From Gordionus sp. m RMFG-2023 (Eukaryota > Nematomorpha > Gordioida > Chordodea > Parachordodidae): 64,000 nucleotides of DNA. Shown in pieces: positions 1 to 12,549 of the stretch. The DNA lies in NCBI RefSeq assembly GCF_954871325.1, contig NC_088777.1, positions 45,237,366 to 45,301,365 on the forward strand. The letters are read 5' to 3'. The notes beneath the pieces are model-generated. The model worked only from the letters and a program-made list of their open reading frames with translations, was not told the origin of the DNA and made no database searches. How positions within the stretch are numbered: the stretch's first letter is position 1; every line of letters begins with the position of its first letter. The position numbers and the translations under genes were made by a program.

Positions 1-3000
1 TATTTTAAATAAATTTTGCCAGAATACATGGTTACAAATTAACTATTCATACAAAATTTGATGGATCTATGCTCTCCTTTACTTATCAATCATATTATTT
101 ATAGCGTCGGTCAGTATCCTAAACTCATTTTTAATCTAATCAAACCGAAGGAGTATTTGTTACTTAATCTCGCATTATTTAGCTAGTCGACTAATGTAAC
201 AGAGGGAACAAATTAACCGACCACAAGAATTAGGACTGCGTCACCTGTTAATATTGTACTTTCTAGTAACGATAGAGTGCTGTTTATCAATCTGCGTTCA
301 TTCTATCCAAACTGCAAAATGATTTCTGATATACGCTGAATTCAGGTACTCATTGGCAATTAGACTAGAGGTGGATATATCTTAATACATTAAATATCAA
401 AGATGCAGGGCTTAAGTTAACAAAAAAGTAAGATGTCCTTTCCATTGTGTTTTTAATAGAAGTAAATATATAGTCATGCATGCAATAATTATTAAAATAA
501 TTCAGAAAGCACTTTAAGGAGTACTTGTTCCAGCACATATTGAACCGTGAGATTTGTCAATAATTAAAAACAGACCTGAATAAAAGACCAAAGGGAATGG
601 ATTTTACAGGTTCATAAATCCTAAAAGCATTGACTAAAATAGTAGAGTAACACCTTTAACAGTATAGCATAAATTTTGTTTCTATTAGTTAAAATTATAG
701 ATTAAACCAAATATTCTTGCATAAAGTATTTGATTGTAAATATTTTATAATTAATTATGCTTGCTATACCCTATAAAATAAGGATGAAATTTTATTATAT
801 TTTTATTGTATCTAAATATAGAATTATCGAAGCTTTGGGGCTGAAAAAATTAATATTTTCGCACTTATCCGATTTTTCGCAATTAAAAGACTAAATTTTA
901 ATCATTTAATATATAAACCAATTTTATGTTGGTATTAGTAATATATTATATGCAAGGTATATTAAATTTATTGTAAAATTATACAATTATTTTATTATTA
1001 TTAAAATATTAAGAGATTTAAAATGTCTAAAAATATTTTTTTTTGTAATTTGAATCAGTGAAATAACATGTGATAAATTTAAAAATTATATCTCGTTTAA
1101 GCTCGGTTATATTAGTTACCAAAATTTAACAGTTTAAAATTATTACTTACGAAATTATGGTCGTCCAACCAGATATTCACGAACCAAAAGATAAGGCTCT
1201 TCAAATCCCTAATTCTACCTATCTTAACATATGGATTAGAGATGTGGTAGGACACCAAAAACAATATTAACACATCCCAGATCTTTATAAACAAATGCTA
1301 AGAAGAATTACTAAAACACTCTCTGGAATAGGTGCAACATCCTACCTATCAATCGACTCATTCCTTTGAGGAGATTAGAATTACTTGGTCATTGCTTAAG
1401 ACATTCAGAAGAAAATATGATATTTTTCGTCCATGAGAGGGACCCCAGATTATGGGAGGTAGAGAACTCCCATATACTATTGGCTGATGTCCGAAGGACA
1501 TGTACTTGATCAATTTCGTTTACAGATTTTTTGGCACTCAGCAAAAACAAAAAATTCTAAAGGAACATCTACAATACATGCTTAAACATGGTCTGAACTA
1601 TAGCAGAAATCGATAGGAAGGATGAGACTATTCTCGCACCTGCTTATTTCCTCTCCTCTTCTCCCGGGTTGAATGACAATTTATGGTTCGGCACAGGTTA
1701 TATTGGAATTATGGATAGAATAAAATAGGATGAGGGAGATGATAATTATTTTTTTTATCTTCCCCCCCCCCCTTTTATAACTAATTTCCCTGTCTTTTTC
1801 CTTTTTCTACTGGATGAATGATATTGACGAAGGATATGATAATCATAGAACCGTGAATAATAATAATGATAACGATTCCCGTTCACTATAATAATGATAA
1901 TGTGGTAAACATAATGAGGATCCCATGCATCGCTCGCTTAGTAATGAGAAGGATGGGAACACACGATATTGACTCTAGTGAATGACAAAAATAATGAAGG
2001 AAAAAAGAAAAAGAAAACAAGGAACCGATGTTACAATTTCAGGGAAGTTAGATGCCTCTGGAATAGAACACGCTAAATAGACATAGCGTTATCTTCCAAG
2101 GATATATTACCTAACATAAGACTTATTTTTTTTCTTCTCTTAAATAATCTAACGAGGCGTCAGGTACATTATTATTAAACAATTTTTTAACACTATCCTG
2201 CCAGTAGATCTAATAGATCACCTCTTTCTTACTCCTCTCTTATTTACTATGCTTGCTCAATACATAGTGGTACCGTCCACTACAATAAAACGGGTATATA
2301 TCATGTATATAATCTATATAATAGTGAATATACACAGTGCAGGCTATAACTCCTGGTGGGTAAAATTGCACTTTGTGCAATTTCTGATGTGGTAATAAAT
2401 GAATGAATATTTAGTGCTAATCTCCAATTCAAAAATCGTCGCTTCTCACTTTAGTGTTGTTAAATATCTCGTATTGAGCCGATTTTTTAAAATGACTAAC
2501 TCAATCTTTTAGCCAGAAATAATATTACCTAAGCCTCTAGATTTCGATAATATTAGGCTAGACTTTTGTTCCTTCTATGAACAAAATCTTCAAGCTTGCG
2601 TAATATTTTTATGGATGAAATATAGAGTTAGCCGTTTTTAAAAATCGCTCAAAACGAGCCGTTTAACAACACTATCGCACTTATCCGATAAAAATGACGT
2701 TGTTGACATATAAATGGGACTTAAAATTTTTCGCATTTAACCAATTTTTCGCATATTTGCAAAAAATATATTTTAACATTTTGCCATGGCGCCTTTTTTT
2801 AGGATTTAAAAGTATTTGCAGTTAAGCCATATTAGGAATACCCTTATAAATGTTTAGAATAATTTACAATGAGATCTGCAAATAATATAAAATTTAAGGA
2901 TTTAATCATCTCACTATTCACTACATTACACAAATTAATAATTGCAATACAAATTTGATTGTAACAGTTATTTATTTAATAATTATTAGAAATTAAGCAA

Positions 3001-3500
3001 TATTCTACTTATACAAAAATTTCACTGCAAATTATTTATTTTATAATGAAAATTTTATTGAAATTCATTTCATTTTATAATTAAAAATATACGTTAAATT
3101 CATTTTATTTCTTAAAATTAATGAAGTTAAATACTTAATTAAAACGATTTCAATATAAAAAAATTTGCAATGTGCATGCATATTTATATCTCGGATAAAT
3201 AATAACCGAAACATTATATATTAAAAAAATATATGTATTGTATAATTATGGGTTTATAAAAAAAGAATTTATATAAAAAGAATGACTAAATAAATTTTTC
3301 CAAAAAAAAAATGGCCAAATAAATGAATATATAAAGGATTATAAAAAATAAAACTCAATAAATAAAATGATTTTTTTTTAAAGAGCGATTCAAAAGAGGA
3401 ATGATTACTTAGGAAGTTAGATTGAAAGAACTCAGATACTCTGTGATCGATAAGATAAAAATTCCTCACTTGGATCTCGTGTGTACAATTATTTTTCCCC
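1..3500. other. AT-rich stretch with no supported gene (left copy)
   Basis: Apart from the MITE at 2,452-2,674, nothing here can be assigned. A 60-codon minus-strand frame at 1,112-1,294 is preserved in the partner copy at 41,232-41,414, but the two copies are nearly identical throughout, so this says nothing about coding. A C run near 1,760 differs in length between the copies. Confidence 0.6.
2452..2674. mobile_element. Palindromic hAT-type MITE, copy a
   Basis: This 223-bp element starts TAGTGTTGTTAAA and ends TTTAACAACACTA. The terminal inverted repeats are roughly 50 bp and also carry a GAGCCGATTTTT core. It is flanked by TCTCACTT on the left and TCGCACTT on the right, an 8-bp target duplication with one mismatch. 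The 8-bp duplication and TAGTG termini fit a non-autonomous hAT element. There is no coding capacity. Confidence 0.88.
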
Positions 3501-4900
3501 GTTACCTTTAATTAATAGTAAAGACACGTCCCCAAAGATTTCCAAAGTGTTAAAGATTTTTATTTGGCTATTATTTTTTATCACAATTATATGTTATATA
3601 GCCTTGGAGAAAAGTGTTATGATGTAGGAGGAAAGTGAGATAGAGATACTAAGTTATTTTGCCCTAGAGGAGTAACCTAAAGTTAGAGCTGGATTTTATT
3701 TTAAGCCATTCATAGCCAGTTTTAACTATAAAAATAATTGTGTTGGGATTGACCTAATGGTAACCGTTCGTAGGGAGGTAATCAACGGAACAGGTAACAA
3801 GTGAATATAATCCAGTTTTTTTATGTGTGAGAAGAGGAAGGACATTTTTTTGTCCCAATGTTGAGGGCTAAGATCATGTGGTCATCTGGAATGGAGATTA
3901 GAAAATTAAAAAATGAATAGGAGGAAATATTAGGTAAAATGAAGAGGTGTGCGGATGCCATCATGCTGGATTTATAGGCAAAATGGCTAGTAACCAGGCA
4001 AAAGTCGAGAACTTTAAGTATTAAAAGGATTCCAAACCTATTATTTTAGGTTCATGAATGACCCTCAACAAAGTTTTTTAGGATTGTTTATAGTGTTAAG
4101 TGAAACAACTAAATAGGTGTCAAATAATCCTTTTCCTTCTATAGGGGCGCCTAAATGAGTGAAATCATTTTTGGGTATAACCTGGGATTGGTAAGAAAAA
4201 AGAGGAGGGAGGGAACAAATCTCACATTTGGAGTGTTTAAAAAAAGATAGGGCAATAGTTTTCAATTATTTGATAGATAAGATAGCAAATATATACCGAG
4301 AGACAATTCTACCATCTAAATACCAAGAATTAAGAAGTAAATTAATTTAATATCAGAAATTAAATTGTGTATCAGCAATATAAGGTTGGGCCTAAGGGGT
4401 TTACTTGTTTTATTCTCTTCCCCGAAAATGAAACATAGAACTAAATAAGAAATTCTGGCATATCTATTATAATTATCGTTTAAATATTCAGAGTATTTTG
4501 AATAAAGGAAAAGAACAACATAGTTTCATTTGAAGGTACTAAATGAGTTTTTGAAGCCTAGTTTTAAAAATAGTTGGTTGGGATTCATTAGAAAGATAAA
4601 CTCAAATATCATGGGATCTCTATTGATATCAATTCTCATTTGAATGGGTTTTAAAAAATAAGAAAGAGAGTCTTTAATTCTGGAACATATGATTATAGAT
4701 ATAATTAGTCGAAAGGTAGACCTACCCGATATGTCTGATGCCACCAACTTTTTCTGAGAACTATAAGCCGGGCACCATAAGATTAGGAGAAAATAGAGTG
4801 GGGATATTTTTATGATGATATTGAGCAATTTTGTTACATTTTTAATAAGAATATGGCTTGAGGGAATGATTTGTCTTTGATCATAAGAATACCCAGAATT
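3500..4900 (-). mobile_element. Decayed LINE reverse transcriptase, copy near gene 1
   Basis: Read on the minus strand, the frame at 4,828-4,526 matches the start of a non-LTR reverse transcriptase: an SQKKLVASD stretch where the family has LSKKDGG, then PIQ, then LKLGFKNSF in place of LKLDFKNAF. Further down come a YAR motif, a degenerate YLDD-region segment, and the KCEI...FTHLGAPI block at about 4,220-4,120. Several frame changes separate the blocks, so it is dead. The order of blocks matches the family. Related remains lie downstream of all four secreted-gene copies, so the insertion predates those duplications. The exact LINE clade was not assigned. Confidence 0.7.
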
Positions 4901-5754
4901 AAGGGGGGGGGCATTATTAGGTTAATATTCCCAGAAATGGAAGAATTTATATTGCAGAACTTTGGCTAATTTACATTTAATAAATGTTATGGATTTTCAC
5001 TTTTTTTAATATAAAAATGCGTTATTTCTTTAAAATTTTTACATATAAAAGCTAAGATACTTTAAAAAAGGATTTTATATAAATGAACAATAATGATTCA
5101 TTTTGATAAAATTTTCCATTTTAATTGGTATTTAAAATCAATTTTTAAATTCGAATATAGTAGTTTATTCGGATTTGAATAAATCAAAAAATTTACTAAT
5201 GGCATTTGTTATTCTAATCAAATTATTCAAAATCAAATTTTCAATAACAACCTACATAAAAATAAATTCTCTAAAGTTTATTTTAACCCAAAAAATCATA
5301 TTAAAAAATATATCCAATATTTCTTCCTAAAAAATATAATTTTAATAAATTGACATAATTTCCATATTTATGCAAAAAAGAAAGAATAGAACAATAAAAG
5401 AACGAAATAAAGGAAAAAAAATAGTGATATCCCATTTCCAAATAAACATCATAAATTTAAATTAAAAAAATTACAAAAAAAGTATGTAAATTGATTAATA
5501 TTTAAAGATTATAAGGGCGATAGTGTAAAACAAGCAAATTTATATTTTGCGACCTAAGCCCGGCCCGGACCTAAATTATAATTAAACACATTTTTTTTTA
5601 AATTTAAATTAAATATAAATATAATTACTAATTGCTATTGTCCTTATCCCAGAAAAATATTAATTATCTTTTTATTAACAATAAAAGTAAAAAAACATGA
5701 TTTATATATTTTATATTTTAAAAAATAACCCCGAAGCTGACCCATTATTTTATT

Positions 5755-8700
5755 TTAAAAATTTAGACCTGAGCCCGAAACTTGCCGGCCTCTAGAAGAG
5801 TCTTCATCAGGATTTCTCAGAATATTATTACCCGAGCCCGATTCGACTAGCAAGTCTTTAGGAAAGTGTTCATCAGAGCGACTCATATTTTTTGAAAATT
5901 GGAAAAATATACGATTAGAATTTTCGCTTCTTAAATCCTGATTATTTTGGAACATGGCGTAAACTTTGATAACGTATTCAGCCATATATATGAATGGTAC
6001 ATTGAGGTAAATTCTTTTGGTATTCTATAGGATATTATTTTTTTTAAAAAATTTATATTATAATCATAAATAATAAATATATTTTTTTTTGAAAAAAAAA
6101 ACAATATTCATTTACCCTGCATTCACAGTTGGCTCGAAATTGTATAAAACGCCGCCGCGCTAACTATGAATGATGGGTTAGACTATTAAATTATTTTTCA
6201 ATACACATTAGCATAATATTAAGTATATTATATTATGCAATCTCACTAAACATGAAAATTAAAAGAAATAAAAGTCTAACTTTTTTTAGAATTATTAATA
6301 AGCCTTTATATTGGTCAATATATTATTCTTTATTTTTTTTTCATTTTATTAACCTTGTCGAAATATTTTCTTTCAATTCGTTCATTGTTCCTTTGCAAAA
6401 TAAATTGAAAGGAATCAATTTCATTCCTTGATGTGTTCGTATCCAAGTTCAAAGCCAATGAATAAGATGAGTTCGGCAATTTCATCAATGTTTGCAATTG
6501 AATTGATGGAATGGATGGGTAATGGTCTATAAAAGATAAGAAATAAACTTATAAATATTTAAAACCATTAATACCTGATACTTTGAAATCTTGTCCGTTA
6601 TCTAAAATTAATTAACAAATTTGCCTTATAGAATTACATAATTAAAATAATTATATATAAATATGTCAATTTTATTGAATTCTAAGAAATTTAATATCTC
6701 CGATTTCCACACCATAAATAATATTTTTTAAGAAATGTTGGGACATATTTATTAGAGATCTGCCGGGGAATTATTAAAAAATTTTGAACGGTGTCGGGTT
6801 GTCGAACAATTTATACATAGAAAACCAAATAGTTTTTGCATATCTTTGATTTTTGGGAAAATTTTAATTAGCCATTTTAGGCATCCAGTTTTTTTTGAAT
6901 ATCATACTCATATTTTGATTTTAATTAATACCATTTGAACATAAATAGTCTAACTAAAATACTGAATATAAATAATAATGGTAAATTCACAAAAAATTAA
7001 ACAATTTATTTATGAACCAATTACAAACGCACAAAAACCTATAACATTATATCGAACACAATTGATTTATAAAACGGTTGTTGCTGAAAGAATAAGATAG
7101 CCCTATAGAAGAGATATAAGCGCCTTGAATGACATTAGGAAAGAAAAAAATAATTAGATATAGATATTTTATATATAATTGTAAGAATATTCACTAAAAT
7201 ATTTTTTAAAGGCCAGGGGGGGGGGGGCACTTTTATAAAATTTTAACGAACCGGGTCGGACCTGACTTTTGTTAATATTTAATAAAAAATATAGTGGGAT
7301 GGGAAATGCGCCGGAGAATTACTTGTACAAAAATTATTAATGGACTGAAATGGACTGGGCTTAGATGGGCCTTGCAGATGTCTAATTTAGATTTTATTGT
7401 AAAAATATTGGAAATTCTTTGTGTATTATAAAAACTGCATAGCTTACATACTTTGGACCACCGGGAACATAAGTCCAATTCATATAAAAACAATTAAATA
7501 TAAGTGAATTTTATATTAAAAGAATAACAATTGAGATTTTTCGACATTTATCAAAATAATTGGCTGAGACGCACCGAACCGGTACAAGAAGAAGACGCCT
7601 CAGAATATTATTTTATAATTACCAATTGCCAGCTTAAGCTTTAATTTTGAGGTTAGCTATCTAAAATATTTTATTTACAGATTCTATGAGAGTTTATATA
7701 AAAGCTGGTCTGCTACTCTGCTCTACCCTAAATATCGAAAATATTTATTGTGGCTGTGAAACATGTTGGTGTGTGCATTTGTCAGGAACAATTTACTTTT
7801 GCTAAAGAATTAAATCAACATATTATGATTATTTGAATTTGGAAAAATTATTACACTCTCAATAATATTCTTGAGCCATTATTACATTTTATTACATTAC
7901 ATTAATATTTTAAGAAATGATAAATTATAAAAAATAGGATTCTCTTGAATTGTTACCGTCATTAAAATATATATCCCCTTTTTAGAAAATAAATTTGATT
8001 TATTAGAAGCCATTCCAAAATTATTATACCGAAGAAGATCTTTTCAAAAATCACCGATAATATAAAATATCGCCTATATTATTTCCTATAGTCATTCACA
8101 AAATATCATGCCAGTGATATAAAGATTTAATCTTAATATTAAATTTTATGTACACGGATACAAAAACAAAATTTAGATTCCTTATTTTATATCAACAATT
8201 TTAGGATTTAGCGAAATCCAAAATGAAAGAAATAATACAATATCTACCACTCCCTCTATTTTTTTTAAATTTTAAAAATCGTTCTTTTTTGAGCATATTA
8301 AATTAATTTTGACGAAATGTTCCTATTAACGAATTAATTTATAATAGAAATAAATTAAATTAAAAATATTATTTTACACATAAAAAATTTTAGAATTGAA
8401 TAATCCTCTGAGGTTGGTAATCCAGTCAAAGTTAATATTCTAATAAAATAATGTTTTGTTTCTTCCAAGTGGCGTACTAAAAATTTATTCTAAGAAAAAA
8501 AGATATTATTATAAACCAAAAATAAAAATAATAAACCTCCGATATAATATTTCTAGTGACATAATGAGCTTCTCCATTAGTTACTTCATAAACTCTGTAA
8601 TAAAAGGCGTGATTAGGATATTTATCATTTAATTCATGAAAGGCTCTAGGATTAGTAAAAGTGACTTCTACTGAGTACAGTCTAGGTAAGTTATTCGTAG

Positions 8701-10648
8701 ATACAGTGTTTTCTAAATCCACCGGAACAATTTTAACATCTTGAACAGAGAAGCGATGTGTTTCTATAAATTATTTAAAAAATTATTGTTAATATTGAAT
8801 ATAAAATTTGAAATGTAAATTTAGAGTCAATTTTTAGCTAATGTTTTAATTTTTAAAATTTATCATATATTTTGAGTAGTTTTTTTTAATTAAAAAAAAA
8901 TCTGATTTTTCCAGAAATTTATATTCCATAATGTTTAGGAAAAACTTGATTTTTCTATAAATTTTTAGATGGGACCGGACCGATGGACCGTTAAGTCAAA
9001 TGAGACCGGACCGTGGGACCGTCGGTCCGGTCCAGGCGGTCCAATCCCACCTAAAAAATTTTTTTATAAAGCTACAAAAGTTTTATTCTGCATTTAAATT
9101 TATTAAAAATGAATAGTTAAACTACCCTATTAATATTTCAATTATATTATCAATTCATTTTTATTATATTATACACAAATGCCTAATCAAAAGAATATTA
9201 AAATACAAATTTATTTAATCAATATGAATATGATTTACACATTTAATTAATTTTTTTGATATATATATTTGGTTATAAAATAAATTGTATATATCTTCTA
9301 AAAAATCAAAAATGATTCCATTTTTGCTTGATGTATTTGAAAATGATTGTAAACAGATTTTACAAATCTTATGACCAGTCTCTTTTTTAAAATAATTGTA
9401 TAATTCTTTAACATCTTTTAAAGAATTTGATGGATTTTTTTGATTTTCATCAATAGTCATTCTTTCACCCCTTGAAGAGTGTGGCATTTCAATAGTACTA
9501 GTAGTATCAACTTCTATGATTTGAATATCCATTTCTAAAAATAAAATATAATACTACCTACCCTACTAAATTAAAATACTTGAAGGCATTGAATTTAATT
9601 GAATGAAACGGAAGAATATAAAAAGTAAACTATGAATATTGAATCTAATGAAACGGAAGAATATAAAAAGTAAACGATGAATTAGATATTATAGAGTGTT
9701 AGGCATTAAATAATCATATTTTATATGTTCATGTACATACACATTAACTATAAAGCAATTTATAGTAAACTTTTATATGACCGGTCGGACCTGACCGTTG
9801 CAAACACTATATAGCTATATTAAAACTTTTATATAAAATTAATCATCACAAAAAAAAAAATTCTATTTATCATTTAAAATTTCTTGTTCCTTCTGGCTAA
9901 AACAAAAAACTGTAAAAACACAAATGGTAGGTAGCTGTTGTTTCAAAATTCCTTTTTATAAACAAAACATTGACTTTGCGGATTGAGATAAACTAATATA
10001 ACTTATTTATACATATATGTATATTTTATTTTTCATAACTACTATTAAATTTTCTAATTCTAATCTTAGATATATATTTTAAAAATATGAATATAAATAT
10101 GGAATGCAATAAATTTTATATATGTCACAGGGATGTAGCAGTTATTATAATGAAACATTTGGGGTTGGTAACGGAATAAATTTCTGCCCCTTGCTGGTAG
10201 TTTAATTTAGACTAAGAAGGATAGAGGCTAATGAATATTTCTATTTTTTTTAGGAAATGAGAGTAGGATTATATAAATTAGTCATTTATTGCTTAATCAA
10301 TTATTTAAAATGATCTAAATAATAATTTCAATTTTTTAATACATAATAAATAACATAAGAATATAATTATAAATTATTCATTTTAATTTATAGGTGGTTA
10401 CTATACATCATTTATTTTAATTTTATATGGGTTAGTATAATATTTTATTTTATTTTTATAAAATTGTTAGATAAGGTATTATAATATCCAAAAGTCTAAA
10501 AAATAATTAAATAAAATGGCTATCTAAAAAAAGATAAAAATTTAGAATATTTTTTTTTACCGTGTGCATCGATGTCAGGAAGTTGCACATCACCATCAAC
10601 TCTGAAAATGTTTAATATAAAATAAACTATAGCAATAAAAATTTTGAG
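5755..10648 (-). CDS. Secreted two-domain FN3-like protein, copy 1 (start codon not found)
   Basis: The gene is on the minus strand with exons at 10,561-10,648 (signal peptide), 8,537-8,763, 8,378-8,489, 6,354-6,526 and 5,755-6,024. All junctions are GT-AG with phases 1, 0, 1, 0, as in the other three copies. Exons 2-3 form a beta-rich domain (THRFSVQDV..., TFTNPRAFHELNDKYP, LEETKHYFIRI). Exons 4-5 form a second one (HYPSIPSIQ..., SLALNLDT, YVIKVYAMF). Exon 1 encodes the hydrophobic leader IFIAIVYFILNIF, but its frame is open upstream with no ATG; where copies 2 and 4 have ATG, this copy has CTC. The start may have been lost or may lie in an unseen exon. The C-terminus ends SGSGLNF, a longer tail than in copies 2 and 4. 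I do not recognise the family; the fibronectin-III assignment is a fold-level guess. Confidence 0.72.
6118..6170. repeat. Small GC-rich palindromic insert in intron 4
   Basis: A short segment containing CGCCGCCGCGCTAACTATGA interrupts intron 4 of copy 1, and is also present in copy 3. Copy 4 has a clearer hairpin at the same place (55,432-55,500), and copy 2 lacks it. It is probably a degraded inverted-repeat element. Confidence 0.4.
7200..7500. repeat. Old repeat with G run, shared by paralogous introns
   Basis: The segment from GGCCAGGGG to the GGACCACCGGG block in intron 3 is recognisable at 15,555-15,870 and 47,330-47,610. The open frame at 7,272-7,493 within it is not conserved in the diverged paralogue, so I treat it as a repeat, not a gene. 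The G run is 12 long here and 10 in the right copy. Confidence 0.5.
8967..9053. repeat. GC-rich palindrome of GGACCGGACCG units
   Basis: About 87 bp starting TAGATGGGACCGGACCG and ending CGGTCCAATCCCACCTA form an imperfect inverted repeat with internal CGGTCCGGTCC motifs, in an otherwise AT-rich intron. The partner at about 49,086-49,167 differs in unit number, so it is mutating faster than its surroundings. Copy 2 lacks it at the equivalent intron position. Confidence 0.6.
9215..9532 (-). CDS. BED-zinc-finger-like ORF, probable hAT transposase remnant in intron 1
   Basis: The 105-residue frame starts MDIQIIEV with ATG at 9,532. Residues about 40-75 read VKELYNYFKKETGHKICKIC, then SFSNTSSKNG, the pattern of a BED finger (aromatic-rich start, CxxC, then a T/SxxL region). 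The C-terminal His pair is not evident, so the finger is incomplete. BED fingers form the N-terminus of hAT transposases; the catalytic part is absent here. It lies in intron 1 of copy 1, on the same strand as the gene. It is identical in length in the right copy at 49,331 and absent from copy 2. Probably a transposon fragment; alternatively an expressed small BED protein. Confidence 0.5.
   Translation of the reverse strand: MDIQIIEVDTTSTIEMPHSSRGERMTIDENQKNPSNSLKDVKELYNYFKKETGHKICKICLQSFSNTSSKNGIIFDFLEDIYNLFYNQIYISKKLIKCVNHIHID
9585..9685. repeat. Two-unit direct repeat, ~45 bp
   Basis: GAAACGGAAGAATATAAAAA occurs twice in succession, each time followed by GTAAAC and an ATGAAT-containing spacer. 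The same two units occur in the right copy near 49,710-49,800. Confidence 0.7.
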
Positions 10649-10789
10649 TTTTTTGAGGAAAAAAAGAGTAAAACTAAATTTTTCAGTTGAAAATTTTTGT
10701 AATAATATAATAAATATAATATGATTATTTAATTGCCTAATTTATATAAATTTAACGATATGATATTTTTTATTATTTAATTAACATTG

Positions 10790-11210
10790 CAAATAGTTTG
10801 CCAAACCAAATAAACCTAATAAGAAAAAAATAAGTTTAAAGGTTATTTTTAGCTTTAAATATCATTGAGTTTGATATATAGGGCAGTATTCGATCAATAT
10901 TAGTTTATTAAAATAAGCAACCATTCCATTTGCCTTTATTTCTAACAAATTTACAAAATTTAAACGACCTATATTCTATAATTTGTTGATAACATCAGGA
11001 ATAGTTTTTGTGGGTGCAAGTAGAAATAAACTTTTACGTTAACTTCTACAGTTATTTGAATGAATGGGCTTTTAATAATCAAGGACATACCTCACATAAA
11101 TAGTCATAACTCCCAAAGTATTATAGGTAGAGAGCGACACTTTTTTAAATAGATAAAGGATTTGGTTACATTAAAATCTATCATTTGTTCTATTGTTTTA
11201 TTTTTCAAGT
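10790..11210 (-). promoter_or_regulatory. Conserved upstream block of copy 1, promoter candidate
   Basis: This non-coding block upstream of exon 1 is well conserved with 19,570-19,935 and 60,250-60,735. On the minus strand it contains a TATATATCAA element at about 10,880-10,871, followed by CTATTTGC and TTAGGTTTATTTGG stretches nearer the gene. Conservation upstream of three gene copies suggests promoter or leader sequence; it may instead simply reflect duplication. Confidence 0.4.
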
Positions 11211-12540
11211 AAAAATGCAAAATACCAATCGTTTTACTCCAGTCTCACCTAAATTTCTTTGTATATTATTGCCAACTAAATTAAACATATAAATCAAAAT
11301 GTATATAAGGGAGAAAGGGAATAGTGTTATCCCGAGGCCGGTATTTACTTGCCATATAAATTTGTATACCTTGATATTTTAAGTTTTAACCATAATTGTA
11401 TCTGAATTAGATGCTTCATTAATTCTAAAAATGTTCCGCAGAAAAGTGATCATGTAAAATTTTAAAAGCAAATTTAAATTTTAACACGTCAATTTTACAC
11501 ATTTTTACTAATAATTTTTTTATAAAAGTTATTAAGACTAAGGATGTCTCCGTCAAAATTATATTTTCAAAAAATAATATTTTTGAAGTATTTTTTTTTT
11601 AAAATTGTTGAAGTTGTGTATTTTTACAATATATATATCGTCGGCCTAGAATTTGAGTGATCAACTTGCTCAAATGATCAAAGTGAGAAAATCAACTATA
11701 AAGTTTAAAATCAAATATAGGAAAAGCTATTAATCAATTTTGACAGAGCAACAATTTTGGGAAAATATTGGGAATAAATAAGTTATTATCCAATTCTCAA
11801 AAATTTTGAAAATGTCGAGTGAAGCACTCCAATTCTAGACCGACGATATATAACTTTATATAATATTCAATGTTAATCAAATAATTTTTAAATGTAGATT
11901 CGTAGATTTTATATTTAATTTTATACAATATCTATGACAATTTGATAATTTATGCATGTCGAATATCAAAAGATGGTCAATTATAATTTTTATTTTGGAA
12001 AAAGTGAAGGAAATTTGGATTCTCTTTGTTAGAAATAAAGTGATTAACTATTATGTTGTCTATATTATTTTGTTGTGGATATTGATTGGATATAAAAATT
12101 AACTTTACATTGGAAGAAGACTTTTTTACAAAAATGTGGTGTGACTACTAAAAATATGAAATAAACATACGATAAAACAATAAAAACAAAGGTAATAATA
12201 ATTATTATTCTTATTGTTATTATAACAATTGTTTAGAGAAAAAGTAAATAAACACCGATGTTTATTTGACAGCTGATTCCAAATGTGTTAATATACTAAT
12301 GGTATAAAGCTGTAGACAATTTCATTAATGCTGGTGATTGCATACAACAGTTTTACGAGAAAAAAATGAATAAAATAGTAGCAGATAGAGAAACATGAGG
12401 AAATATTTTAAAACTCACAAATCATTCCAATATATATATAATGAAAATGATATGATGGTTATCATTAACTCCATCAATATAAAAATATTTAGATTGACAT
12501 TATTGCACGACGTTTTTTATAAGAATAAAAAGCAAAAAAA
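11210..12540. other. Intergenic AT-rich stretch with dispersed repeat
   Basis: No gene is supported. The part at about 11,850-12,110 belongs to a repeat also found at 51,740-52,000 and 53,180-53,430. It contains a 48-codon plus-strand frame beginning MSNIKRWS near 11,957. The rest shows no recognisable coding or RNA signal. Confidence 0.5.
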
Positions 12541-12549
12541 CTTGATAAA

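Larger units (their letters stand above)
1..10175. repeat. Left copy of a ~10.2-kb near-identical duplication
   Basis: Base 1 corresponds to 40,121, and the match runs almost unbroken to about 10,175. The offset moves only from 40,120 to 40,116, mainly through homopolymer length changes: the C run near 1,760, the A run near 3,305, the G run near 7,216. A few substitutions cluster towards the right end, near 7,560, 8,990 and 9,800. After about 10,175 the two copies diverge sharply while remaining paralogous. The left limit is not visible because the window starts inside it. It contains exons 2-5 of secreted-protein gene copy 1. Confidence 0.95.

Noticed and set aside
1112-1294. 60-codon minus-strand frame, repeated at 41,232
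   Set aside because: The repeat reflects the near-identical duplication, not selection. It has no recognisable motif, and AT-rich DNA gives such frames by chance.
7272-7493. 73-codon minus-strand frame with several Cys
   Set aside because: It lies in an old repeat inside an intron, and the diverged paralogue at 15.6-15.9 kb does not keep the frame.
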